Shown here in pieces: positions 1-6,926 of a stretch of DNA of 9,480 nucleotides. This stretch comes from JAIPJA01 sp964390115 (GTDB lineage: Bacteria; Patescibacteriota; Patescibacteriia; Patescibacteriales; UBA12465). The stretch spans positions 1 to 9,480 of the forward strand of contig CAYMGT010000035.1 of assembly GCA_964390115.1 (NCBI GenBank). The letters run 5' to 3'. The notes beneath the pieces were generated by a model, which ran no database searches, had not been told where the DNA came from, and saw nothing but the letters and a program-made list of their open reading frames with translations. The first letter of the stretch is position 1, and each line of letters begins with the position of its first letter. The position numbers and the translations under genes are program-made.

Positions 1-289
1 AATTTTCATCAGTTTCTTCAATGATACTACCCGCGGAACCAATGCCAGCATTATTAACCATAATATCTAAAGAACCAAACTTCTCTACTGTTTTAGCAAT
101 TAAATTTTTAATTTCCTCGCTTTTGGAAACATCAGCTTTTATAAAATAAGCCCTATCAGAGAGATTCTTAACTATATTAATATCGCTACAAACAACTTTA
201 GCTCCTTCTTTAATAAACGCCTCCGAAATAGCCTGCCCAATACCAGAACCAGCTCCAGTTACTATTGCTACCTTATTTTTTAATCTCAT
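1..289 (-). CDS. Short-chain dehydrogenase/reductase (SDR), N-terminal part, cut by window edge
   Basis: The first 96 residues of a classical SDR oxidoreductase are present; the rest lies beyond position 1. The Rossmann cofactor motif TGAGSGIG is at residues 11-18. An acidic Asp36 at the end of the second beta strand (KVVCSD) favours NAD(H) over NADP(H), by the usual SDR rule. The Asp-Val pair that contacts the adenine ring is at 53-54, and the structural NNAG motif at 79-82. The catalytic Ser/Tyr/Lys (YxxxK) would be in the missing half, so activity and substrate cannot be judged. The ATG at 289 is chosen because the Rossmann strand begins immediately after it (KVAIVTG), as is normal for the family. 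The gene follows the 416-residue gene by 10 bp and is probably co-transcribed with it. No Shine-Dalgarno motif is visible. The family assignment is firm; the substrate is unknown. Confidence 0.93.
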   Translation of the reverse strand, partial: MRLKNKVAIVTGAGSGIGQAISEAFIKEGAKVVCSDINIVKNLSDRAYFIKADVSKSEEIKNLIAKTVEKFGSLDIMVNNAGIGSAGSIIEETDEN

Positions 290-299
290 AAATTTGTAG

Positions 300-1550
300 T
301 TAATATAATTTATCTATAAAAATTTCTTTATCTTTATATAAATCATCTTTCATGATTTTATTTATCTTTTTATCTATTTTTTCAATACTCTCGTTTTTAT
401 GTTCATGAAATTTAAGCCAAGGAATATTACTATTATACATAATCTTTAAAAAACTTATGTATTGCTCTCTGTCTTCTAAATCAAGAAAATTTAATACCTC
501 ATTAAATGATTTATTGCTATTAATAAAAATATCAAAATCATCATTATTTTTTAACAAATCATCCCATTCCGACTTAATTAACTGCGTATCATTCTGCAGC
601 TTAAACCAGAAATCTTTTCTATCTGCATTTACCTCTTTTAAAATTACTTTACCGCGACGATTTTCTGGTAAATATCTTTTTAAAAAATCTTCAACCAACA
701 TCATAGCTTTAACACTTTTATAGGGCAACTCTTCTGTTTTTAAAAATTGATTAAACCTTTTTTGATCAATCTCTCCATTTTTATCAATAAATTGTAGCCA
801 AGTTGAGAAATCATTTTGCTTTGTTTCCTTATCTTCTATTCGTTGAAACCCTAAACGATCAGCCAAAGGAGTGTCTAACAACCAAGATTTACCGATAACC
901 GCGGCTGTTTCTGGTTCTTTATCAATAATATGTTCCGCCACTAAACCAAGATCTTTTTTAATTAATTCTGAACCTAAATTATTTTGATCTGTGTTATAAA
1001 AATCTTCAACATGAACCTCTATAAAATGATCAAATTTAGAAAATCCTAATTTTTCTAGATCTTTATATTTCTTTTCAGCATCTACTTCAATATTATTAAT
1101 TTTATTAAAATTTAACACTTTTGTGTCACTTTCTTTAGTTTTCTTTTCAAAATCTTTAAAATTTTCTACATCTAAATATTTTTTAATTGAATCTTTTTTT
1201 GAACTAGTTAGACTAGAAATTTTATCCAAATCAAATCTATCTGTTTCATAAATATTATCCAACTCAAGATAAAAATCTTTTAAAAATAAATCAATTTTCT
1301 CTTGATATTTTTTAAAACTAAAGTTATCCAACTGAAAAACTGGATCTAAAATAATATTTTTTAATGGTGTAGAATCTTTAACTGCATCAGAAAATTTATA
1401 ATTACTATCACTTTCTCTAATCTCATTAAACTTTTTATCAGCGTAAACCAATGCAATTTTCCCAATTCTTTCAAACAAAATTTCTTTCCTTTCTTTTTTA
1501 TCGAGGGTTTCAACGCGAGCGCTTATATTGCTAATTTTTTCTAAATTCAT
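300..1550 (-). CDS. Protein of unknown function with SWLLD motif (possible GNAT-like acyltransferase relative)
   Basis: This is a 416-residue soluble, charged, Lys/Asp/Asn-rich protein that I do not recognise confidently. No signal peptide or membrane segment is visible. Residues 1-165 look mostly helical and low in complexity. The most conserved-looking part is about 166-300: LGFSKFDHFIEVHVEDFY, a helix with LGLVAEHI, then AVIGKSWLLDTPLADRLGF (218-235), a strand-like WLQFIDKNGEID and a helix ending FLKRYLPENRRGK. The order H-x-x, helix, SWLLD...L, W..F recalls from memory the GNAT-like C-terminal domain of DUF5596 acyltransferase-like proteins, where a SWLLD-P-L motif is typical. That link is a hypothesis only. 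The C-terminal 100 residues are helical (WFKLQND, YISFLKIMYN). The gene sits 24 bp behind the ABC permease and 10 bp before the SDR, so it is probably in the same operon. The ATG at 1550 has no Shine-Dalgarno motif. Confidence 0.85.
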   Translation of the reverse strand: MNLEKISNISARVETLDKKERKEILFERIGKIALVYADKKFNEIRESDSNYKFSDAVKDSTPLKNIILDPVFQLDNFSFKKYQEKIDLFLKDFYLELDNIYETDRFDLDKISSLTSSKKDSIKKYLDVENFKDFEKKTKESDTKVLNFNKINNIEVDAEKKYKDLEKLGFSKFDHFIEVHVEDFYNTDQNNLGSELIKKDLGLVAEHIIDKEPETAAVIGKSWLLDTPLADRLGFQRIEDKETKQNDFSTWLQFIDKNGEIDQKRFNQFLKTEELPYKSVKAMMLVEDFLKRYLPENRRGKVILKEVNADRKDFWFKLQNDTQLIKSEWDDLLKNNDDFDIFINSNKSFNEVLNFLDLEDREQYISFLKIMYNSNIPWLKFHEHKNESIEKIDKKINKIMKDDLYKDKEIFIDKLY

Positions 1551-1574
1551 ATATTTTATATTTAATACAATGAT

Positions 1575-2324
1575 TTAAGTCTGTATTCTAGAAAAAAGTT
1601 TAGCCCCTATAATTAAAGAGACTATAGTCAAAACAAGTAAAACTATTAAATCTAAACCAACGCTAAAAGATCCTTGTGCGGTTAAACCAAACCTAAGGCC
1701 GTCAACACCATAGGTTAAAGGATTCATTCTAATAACTGAATATAGCACCTGATTAATTCCTTCCAAGGGAAAAAGAGAGCCTGAAAGAAAAAATATAGGC
1801 ATAACTAAAAAAGACATAATCAATTGAAAACCTTGCATATCTTCTAACATTGAAGCAATAGCTGTACCTAAGGCAGTAAAAAATAAGGCTATTAAAAACA
1901 TAAAAACCAAAGCTAAGAAAAATCCTCCTAAGCTTGGTAGAGAAAAACCAAAAAAACTAGAAATAAATAAGACCAACAAACCTTGAAAAATAGCTACACT
2001 AGCTCCACCTAGAGTTCTGCCTAACATGATATTAAATCTACTAACAGGAGCAACTAAAGTTTCTTTCAAGAAACCAAACTGTTTATCCCATAGCACTTCC
2101 ATACCTGAAAACATTGCTGTAAAAATAATACTCATAGCAATAATTCCTGGAGCTAAAAATTGAATAAAATTTCCTTGACCACTAGCTTCATACATTGGAG
2201 CGAAACCAAAGCCTAAGGCCACTAAAAATAATACTGGTTGCCCTAAAGAACCTATAATTCTAGATTTAGAACGCCAATATCTTTTTATTTGCCTGAGCCA
2301 AAGAATATAAATAATATTAAACAT
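1575..2324 (-). CDS. ABC-2 type exporter permease, DrrB family
   Basis: This is a 249-residue integral membrane subunit, full length for the DrrB/NodJ-like ABC-2 family, and would pair with the ATPase encoded just upstream. Six hydrophobic segments are visible, at roughly residues 24-41, 54-74, 106-127, 133-157, 168-184 and 223-244. Family hallmarks are the amphipathic coupling region FGFLKETLVAPVSR (83-96), the FLSGSLFPLEG segment (179-189), and the MNPLTYGVDGLR signature (200-211) before the last helix. The short cytoplasmic N-terminus WLRQIKRYWRSKSR is basic, as usual. The start lies 11 bp behind the stop of the ATPase gene, the standard drrA-drrB layout, so a two-gene exporter is nearly certain. 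The substrate (lipid, glycoconjugate, peptide or drug) cannot be read from the sequence. No Shine-Dalgarno motif is seen before the ATG. Confidence 0.95.
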   Translation of the reverse strand: MFNIIYILWLRQIKRYWRSKSRIIGSLGQPVLFLVALGFGFAPMYEASGQGNFIQFLAPGIIAMSIIFTAMFSGMEVLWDKQFGFLKETLVAPVSRFNIMLGRTLGGASVAIFQGLLVLFISSFFGFSLPSLGGFFLALVFMFLIALFFTALGTAIASMLEDMQGFQLIMSFLVMPIFFLSGSLFPLEGINQVLYSVIRMNPLTYGVDGLRFGLTAQGSFSVGLDLIVLLVLTIVSLIIGAKLFSRIQT

Positions 2325-2335
2325 AAATATTATTA

Positions 2336-3154
2336 TTAACTTTTTCTTATAGTTTGTCTAAATCGAGAAAAGGTTTCAGCTTTTTCATCATTTCTTAGAT
2401 TATTCCCCGTTAATTTAATAAAGGCATCTTCTAAGCTTTTACTATTTTGCCGATTTTTTATTTCCTCAACTGAACCCCTCTCTATAATTCTACCTTTATC
2501 AATTATAGCTACTTTATTAGCAATTTTTTCTACTTCATCTAAATAATGAGTTGAAAAAAATATAGTTAAACCTTCTGATTTATTTAAATTCATTATATAT
2601 TGCCAAATATGCTGTCTAGTTTGAGGATCTAAACCTAAAGTTGGTTCATCTAAAAAAAGAACTTTAGGATGATGTAAAAGTCCTCTAGCTATTTCTAGGC
2701 GTCTTTTCATGCCTCCAGAGAATTTTTTAACTACTTGTTTTCTTTTTTCCCATAAATCAACCATTTCTAAAAGATTTTTAATTTTTAACTGTCTTTCTTT
2801 TTTAGGAATTTTATATAACACCGCATGAAAATACATATTCTCATAAGCACTTAACTCCGAATCTAAGCTTGGGTCTTGAAAGACTATACCAAAAGATTTT
2901 CTCACTTCAGCTTTATTTTTCAAAACACTGAAACCATTTAAAAAAATTTCTCCTTCATCTGGCTGTAAAAGTGTAGTTAACATCTTTATAGTTGTACTCT
3001 TACCCGCCCCATTAGGACCTAAAAAAGCAAAAACTTCTCCGGCTTTAATTTTAAAACTAATATTATCAACAGCTTTAAATTTTTTAAAACTCTTACTTAA
3101 ATTAGAAACTTCAAGTATATATTGACTTGTATTATTCTTCTCTTTTTCTTTCAT
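2336..3154 (-). CDS. ABC exporter ATP-binding protein, DrrA family
   Basis: This is a 272-residue nucleotide-binding subunit that hydrolyses ATP to drive the adjacent ABC-2 permease. All motifs are intact: Walker A GPNGAGKST (46-54), Q-loop Gln93 (VFQDPSLD), signature FSGGMKRR (145-152), Walker B VLFLDEP (165-171), D-loop GLD (174-176) and H-loop His203 (FFSTHYLDE). The FSGGMKRRLEIARGLLHHPKVLFLDEPTLGLD-type wording and the short C-terminal extension (about 230-272, with LEDAFIKLTG) are characteristic of daunorubicin-resistance-type ATPases. It ends 11 bp before the permease gene and begins 21 bp behind the YibE/F gene. A perfect TATAAT lies 7 nt before the ATG, so the exporter pair may have its own promoter, possibly giving a leaderless mRNA, besides read-through from YibE/F. 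The transported substrate is unknown. Confidence 0.97.
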   Translation of the reverse strand: MKEKEKNNTSQYILEVSNLSKSFKKFKAVDNISFKIKAGEVFAFLGPNGAGKSTTIKMLTTLLQPDEGEIFLNGFSVLKNKAEVRKSFGIVFQDPSLDSELSAYENMYFHAVLYKIPKKERQLKIKNLLEMVDLWEKRKQVVKKFSGGMKRRLEIARGLLHHPKVLFLDEPTLGLDPQTRQHIWQYIMNLNKSEGLTIFFSTHYLDEVEKIANKVAIIDKGRIIERGSVEEIKNRQNSKSLEDAFIKLTGNNLRNDEKAETFSRFRQTIRKS

Positions 3155-3161
3155 AAATATA

Positions 3162-3167
3162 ATTATA
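3162..3167 (-). promoter_or_regulatory. Candidate -10 box for the ABC exporter genes
   Basis: A perfect TATAAT on the minus strand is followed by seven bases (TATATTT) and then the ATG of the ATPase gene. A start site at the usual distance would fall on or next to the A of the ATG, giving a leaderless transcript. The -35 region, inside the 3' end of the YibE/F gene, is poor (TTAATT at a 17 bp spacing). In such AT-rich DNA a TATAAT can occur by chance. Confidence 0.4.
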
Positions 3168-3175
3168 TAATCTCA

Positions 3176-4327
3176 CTATTTATTAATTAAATTCTTTTTA
3201 CTATAATGCCAAGCTGCTAAGGCAGTGGCAATGGGTACTGACATTATTATACCAATAGATCCGGTTAAAGTTCTAATAATTTCTGTAGCCACTAACTCCG
3301 TATTTAAAGCTTGTTGCCAACCACTAAATACACTCTGACCGGAAGCAAAAAGTATTAAAAGTGGAAGCGAGGCTCCAGCATATGCTAAAAATAAAGTATT
3401 GGTCATAGAGGCTATATGAGAGATGCCAACCTTATATGTTCTTTTATATAGTTCCCTATAACTTAAACTTATATTAGCCTTGGCTATTTCTTTACAAGTA
3501 GCAATTTGAGAAATAACAATATCATCTAAAGCTCCTAAGGTTCCAATAATTATACCCGCTAAGAGTAATCCCTTTAAGTTTATCATTGTTCCCTGAAAAT
3601 TAAAAAGAAAAAGCACCTCTTCACTGGCAGCACCACTAAGTTTAGCTAAATCAACAAATAATGTCGAAAAAAATACTGTAATTAAAAGACTAAAAAATAT
3701 ACTAACAACTGCTATATGAGATTTAGCCTTAAAGCCTTCCGTTAAATAAATAACAATTAGTAAAATAATAATTGACCCAATTATAGTGATAAAAAGTGGA
3801 CTAGAGCCATTTAAGATTTGGGGGATAATAAACTTTACAATAACTAAGAAGCTTAAAACTAAAGAGAAAAAAGATCTAAAACCGGTAAAACGACCAATTA
3901 TAACTAGCAGTACAAAGAAGATGATAAGTAAATACCACAAACTAGTAGACCTGACATAATCTAAAATATAGAAAAACTCTTCACCTCCCGGACCATAACT
4001 AGAGACCATTATTACTTTATCCCCCTCTTTATATATCTTAGAATTTAAAACATCTAAATTACCTATACCATTAAAAACAATCTCTCTATCTAAAAATGGC
4101 TCTTCTAAGCCTTTTAACTTGAGCTTCTGTTGGACTATTTCCCTGTCACTATTTACAGTTTTTATTTCTTCTTCAAGCACTTCTAAAACTCCAGCTTTAA
4201 AACTTACGTCCTCTTGATTATTTACATCTTCTTTGCTTAAAGTTTCAGCTAAAGAAAAATTAACTACAAATAAGCTAAAGGTTAAAAACAAAGACAAACA
4301 AATTAATATTTTAAATTTAATTTTCAT
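3176..4327 (-). CDS. YibE/F family membrane protein
   Basis: This is a 383-residue polytopic membrane protein of the YibE/F-like family, whose function is poorly defined. Residues 1-27 form a signal sequence (hydrophobic 7-24, likely cleavage after SLA at 27). An extracytoplasmic region at about 28-127 contains YKEGDKVIMVSS, of the small beta-barrel kind usual for this family. About seven transmembrane helices follow, roughly at 130-148, 152-172, 177-195, 205-226, 250-268, 306-329 and 350-372. Family signatures are GTLGALDDIVISQ (262-274), the GISHIASMTNTLFLAYAGAS stretch (301-320) and the polar-start last helices TELVATEIIRTLTGSIGI (343-360). The length matches full-length homologues. The ATG at 4327 is supported by the signal peptide and by a promoter whose -10 ends 6 nt upstream. 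The ABC exporter follows 21 bp later, so co-transcription is likely. The transported substrate, if any, is unknown. Confidence 0.94.
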   Translation of the reverse strand: MKIKFKILICLSLFLTFSLFVVNFSLAETLSKEDVNNQEDVSFKAGVLEVLEEEIKTVNSDREIVQQKLKLKGLEEPFLDREIVFNGIGNLDVLNSKIYKEGDKVIMVSSYGPGGEEFFYILDYVRSTSLWYLLIIFFVLLVIIGRFTGFRSFFSLVLSFLVIVKFIIPQILNGSSPLFITIIGSIIILLIVIYLTEGFKAKSHIAVVSIFFSLLITVFFSTLFVDLAKLSGAASEEVLFLFNFQGTMINLKGLLLAGIIIGTLGALDDIVISQIATCKEIAKANISLSYRELYKRTYKVGISHIASMTNTLFLAYAGASLPLLILFASGQSVFSGWQQALNTELVATEIIRTLTGSIGIIMSVPIATALAAWHYSKKNLINK

Positions 4328-4333
4328 GTATTT

Positions 4334-4362
4334 ATTGTAGCACTTGTTTTTTAAGAGGTAAA
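4334..4362 (-). promoter_or_regulatory. Extended -10 promoter of the YibE/F gene, predicted leaderless
   Basis: On the minus strand, TTTACC (4362-4357) and TACAAT (4339-4334) are separated by exactly 17 bp, and a TG one base before the -10 makes an extended -10 element (TGCTACAAT). The -10 ends six bases before the ATG at 4327, so the expected start site coincides with the start codon. The -35 overlaps the inverted repeat at 4358-4373, which could let a regulator block it. This is one of the two best promoter candidates in the window. Confidence 0.6.
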
Positions 4363-4392
4363 ACTAATTTTACTGTATAAATATGTTATACA
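4358..4392. repeat. Two abutting inverted repeats between GH3 and YibE/F genes
   Basis: GTAAAA-CTAA-TTTTAC (4358-4373) is a perfect 6 bp inverted repeat with a 4 nt loop. It is followed without a gap by TGTATAA-ATATG-TTATACA (4374-4392), a perfect 7 bp repeat with a 5 nt loop. They fill the gap between the GH3 stop (4401) and the YibE/F promoter, whose -35 overlaps the first repeat. Neither has a following T-run on the minus strand, so an ordinary intrinsic terminator is unlikely. An operator pair or a weak 3'-end hairpin of the GH3 mRNA is possible. AT-rich composition makes short repeats common by chance. Confidence 0.4.
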
Positions 4393-4400
4393 ATTAAATA

Positions 4401-5909
4401 TTAATTTAATTTTAAAATTTGTTCTATTATTTTTCTGTCATTAGCTAATCTAGGAACCTTATACTGACCACCTAAACGGTTATTTTCTTTCAACCACTGA
4501 TAAAATAAATTAGGCTTAGCTGCTACTATCTCTGGCAAACTTAAGGCTATGTCTCTATAGCGTTTAGCCTCATAATCTGAATTTAAATCTTGTAATTTTT
4601 TATCTAAATAATTTCTAAAATTATCTATAGACTCAACTGGCCCTAAAAATTCTATTAACCATTGATGTCGACCAGATTCACTATTAGTAATATATACAGG
4701 AGCTGCTGTATATTCTTTAACAATAGCGCCTGTTTTTTCACAAGCAAAAGCTATAGCTCTATTAGCATTATCTTCAATTAATTCCTCACCAAAGGCGTTT
4801 ATAAAACTTTTAGTACGACCACTAACAATTATTCTAAAAGGTTTTAAACATGTAAATTTAATCGTATCTCCAATTAAATATCGCCACAAGCCAGAATTTG
4901 TTGATATAACTAAAGCATAATTTCTGTTAAGCTCTACTTCACTTAAGGATAAGGTTTTTGGCCTGTCTTTATCTAATTCTTCCAAAGGCATGAATTCATA
5001 AAAAACTCCATTCTTTAAAGATAACAGTAAATCGTTTTTAGTTATATCATCTGAAAAAGCAAAAAAACCTTCTGAGGCGTTATAAACTTCTAAGTAGTTC
5101 ATATCGCTAGAAGGCATTATTTTTTCAAATTGAGCACGATAAGGAGAAAAATTAACACCACCATGAATAAACAACTCTAATTGTGGCCAAACTTCTCTAA
5201 GATTATTTTTTTTAGATACTTTTAAAACTTCTTTTAAAAGCAACAAATTCCAAGAAGGAACTCCTGATAAACTAGTTATGTTTTGTTTAGAAATAGTCTG
5301 AGAGATTTTAGGAATTTTCTCTTCCCACTTAGGCATAGAAGCTAAAGAAAACCTTGGGCTTCTTTTTAATTTTGCCCACAATGGTAAATTTTTTATAATA
5401 ATCACCGAAACATCAGCAATATATTTACCTTTAGCTATCTTCTCGTTTTGCCTACTGCCGCTTAAAGCAAAGTTTTGTCCTCGTAAAATTTTTGATTGCT
5501 TATTATATTTAAAATATGAAGCAAATAAATATTTTCCTCCCAAATAGTGACAATCCTTTAAAGAGCTAGAGCTAACTGGTATAAATTTACTTTTAGAATT
5601 TGTGGTGCCAGAAGACTTAGCAAAATATTTAATTCTCTGTGGCCAAAGTAAATTATTTTCACCCTTAAGTAGGCGGATAATATATGGCTCTAAATCACTA
5701 TAATTACTTATCGGTACCTTATCTTTAAAATCATCTATGGTTTTAATATTTCTATAGAAATATTTATTTCCCCATTCAGTATTTACTGCTTTTTTTATTA
5801 ATTTCTGAAAAATTAATTCTTGTGTTTGTAGGGGCTCAGCTTTAAATTTTTCTATTTCTCGATAATATTTTCTAAACAAGGGAAGCAAAACTGTATTTCT
5901 TTTAGTCAT
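4401..5909 (-). CDS. GH3 family acyl-adenylating enzyme (auxin-responsive GH3-like)
   Basis: This is a 502-residue member of the GH3 family, part of the ANL adenylating-enzyme superfamily. Plant members adenylate a carboxylic acid with ATP and transfer the acyl group to an amino acid; bacterial members are mostly uncharacterised. The ATP-binding motifs are present in order: SSGTTNSKSKFIPVS (99-113), YNASEG (276-281), the RYLIGDTIKF stretch with Gly-Asp at 347-348, and the hinge region GRTKSFINAFGEEL (364-377). The C-terminal lid carries GGQYKVPRL (480-488), whose Lys484 is a candidate for the family's C-terminal active-site lysine. Length and N-terminus match bacterial GH3 proteins, so the ATG at 5909 is credible. 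It appears soluble and cytoplasmic. Gaps of 69 and 73 bp separate it from its neighbours, suggesting its own transcription. The substrate acid and the amine acceptor are unknown. Confidence 0.94.
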   Translation of the reverse strand: MTKRNTVLLPLFRKYYREIEKFKAEPLQTQELIFQKLIKKAVNTEWGNKYFYRNIKTIDDFKDKVPISNYSDLEPYIIRLLKGENNLLWPQRIKYFAKSSGTTNSKSKFIPVSSSSLKDCHYLGGKYLFASYFKYNKQSKILRGQNFALSGSRQNEKIAKGKYIADVSVIIIKNLPLWAKLKRSPRFSLASMPKWEEKIPKISQTISKQNITSLSGVPSWNLLLLKEVLKVSKKNNLREVWPQLELFIHGGVNFSPYRAQFEKIMPSSDMNYLEVYNASEGFFAFSDDITKNDLLLSLKNGVFYEFMPLEELDKDRPKTLSLSEVELNRNYALVISTNSGLWRYLIGDTIKFTCLKPFRIIVSGRTKSFINAFGEELIEDNANRAIAFACEKTGAIVKEYTAAPVYITNSESGRHQWLIEFLGPVESIDNFRNYLDKKLQDLNSDYEAKRYRDIALSLPEIVAAKPNLFYQWLKENNRLGGQYKVPRLANDRKIIEQILKLN

Positions 5910-5924
5910 AACTTTATACTAACT

Positions 5925-5942
5925 AGGTCTAAATACAGACCC
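5925..5942. promoter_or_regulatory. Inverted repeat upstream of the GH3 gene, possible operator
   Basis: AGGTCT-AAATAC-AGACCC contains perfect 5 bp arms (GGTCT at 5926-5930 and AGACC at 5937-5941) around a 6 bp spacer. It is one of the few GC-containing blocks in an otherwise almost pure A/T gap. It ends 16 bp before the GH3 start codon, where AT-rich -10-like sequence (TAGTATAAAG on the minus strand) lies. No T-run follows on either strand, so it does not look like a terminator. A repressor or activator site is an inference from position alone. Confidence 0.35.
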
Positions 5943-5978
5943 TAAAAAATTAAATATAATTTAAATTTAATAATTAAA

Positions 5979-6917
5979 TTATTTTACTAGCACTAAACTA
6001 TCTCTTATGAAGTCAAAAGTTTTTAAAAGTTCTTCATCATCAAATTCTATAACATCACCTTCAGTATAATTTGCTATGTCCATATAGTGAATAAAATATC
6101 TGACAGCTAAACAGTTAGAACTAGAGTTATCTTTAAGTGTATAAATTTTTTGACTATAACGATTGCCTACAGCAGATTCTATAAAAGAACTAAAATAATA
6201 ATCACGACCATTAATTTTTATCTCAGAAATTTCTAAATCTCTAGCTTCTCCAACAAAATTAGATAGAACGCATTCCTTATTGTTTGAATTTATAGTCTCT
6301 ATGCTAATATATGAGTTAAGTGATAAATTAGTATTTTCAGTTAAAGACTCTGGCACCTGAAAAGAAAACCCTTTAATTTCTTTATCCTCTTCTGAAACTA
6401 AATACTTATAGTCTTCATTTAATTTGTAATCCTTAGGATATCTAACAGAAAATCCCATTTCATTATTTTTATAAACTTCAGATAAATTGTCTTGTCTGCT
6501 GGCAAGTTCAATACAATTAGCATAGCTATTCTCTCCTTGCTCAGTAATAAAAGCAGTTTTACCCTTATTCCAAAAAACTATAGACTCTTCTGAATAATCT
6601 TTATTTAAACTAGCATAACGAGCCCCACTAGCAGAAATAGTTTGATCTAAACTAAATTTACGACCATCGCTCAACTTCAGCTCGACTTTAGCATTATTTT
6701 GTCTATTATCACCTTTATTATTTTTAATACTTAAGTTTGATAAAGTATAAAAATCAGCTGTAATATTTTTACTTTCATCACAAAGATAAGTAAGTGATGA
6801 AATTAAATTATAACTCTCATCTTCCTTTAGATTATCTTTTTTAAAATTACCATTATAATAGGCTACAGCTAAAAAAACTACAGCTAAACCTAAAACTAAC
6901 ACTAAAATTTTTTTCAT
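5979..6917 (-). CDS. Membrane-anchored MliC-domain protein (c-type lysozyme inhibitor-like) with extra C-terminal domain
   Basis: The N-terminus (MKK, hydrophobic 4-19) is a signal anchor; there is no lipobox cysteine. Residues about 43-137 form an MliC domain. Features are YLCDE (44-48), SDGRKFSLDQTISASGARYA (83-102) and VFWNKGKTAFI (114-124), with Cys46 and Cys135 placed for the family disulphide. In characterised MliC/PliC inhibitors the serine of the SGSGAKY-like motif and the lysine of the WxKG-like motif reach the lysozyme active site; the counterparts here are SASGARY (95-101) and Lys118. A second domain (about 147-312) begins YKNNEMGFSVRYPKDYKL, a PsbP-like opening common in exported proteins. 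At 312 residues it is far longer than single-domain MliC. Its start is 9 bp behind the 491-residue gene, implying co-transcription. Lysozyme inhibition is inferred; the fold assignment is good. Confidence 0.87.
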   Translation of the reverse strand: MKKILVLVLGLAVVFLAVAYYNGNFKKDNLKEDESYNLISSLTYLCDESKNITADFYTLSNLSIKNNKGDNRQNNAKVELKLSDGRKFSLDQTISASGARYASLNKDYSEESIVFWNKGKTAFITEQGENSYANCIELASRQDNLSEVYKNNEMGFSVRYPKDYKLNEDYKYLVSEEDKEIKGFSFQVPESLTENTNLSLNSYISIETINSNNKECVLSNFVGEARDLEISEIKINGRDYYFSSFIESAVGNRYSQKIYTLKDNSSSNCLAVRYFIHYMDIANYTEGDVIEFDDEELLKTFDFIRDSLVLVK

Positions 6918-6926
6918 ATATTTTTA

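Noticed and set aside
457..723. An 88-codon plus-strand open frame
   Set aside because: It lies fully inside the 416-residue minus-strand gene, has an Ser/Leu/Phe-rich composition typical of an antisense reading, and no promoter or start signal; treated as a shadow.
1575..4327. YibE/F plus ABC-2 exporter as a single new transport system
   Set aside because: The short gap supports co-transcription, but both families occur widely apart and nothing in the sequences links them functionally.
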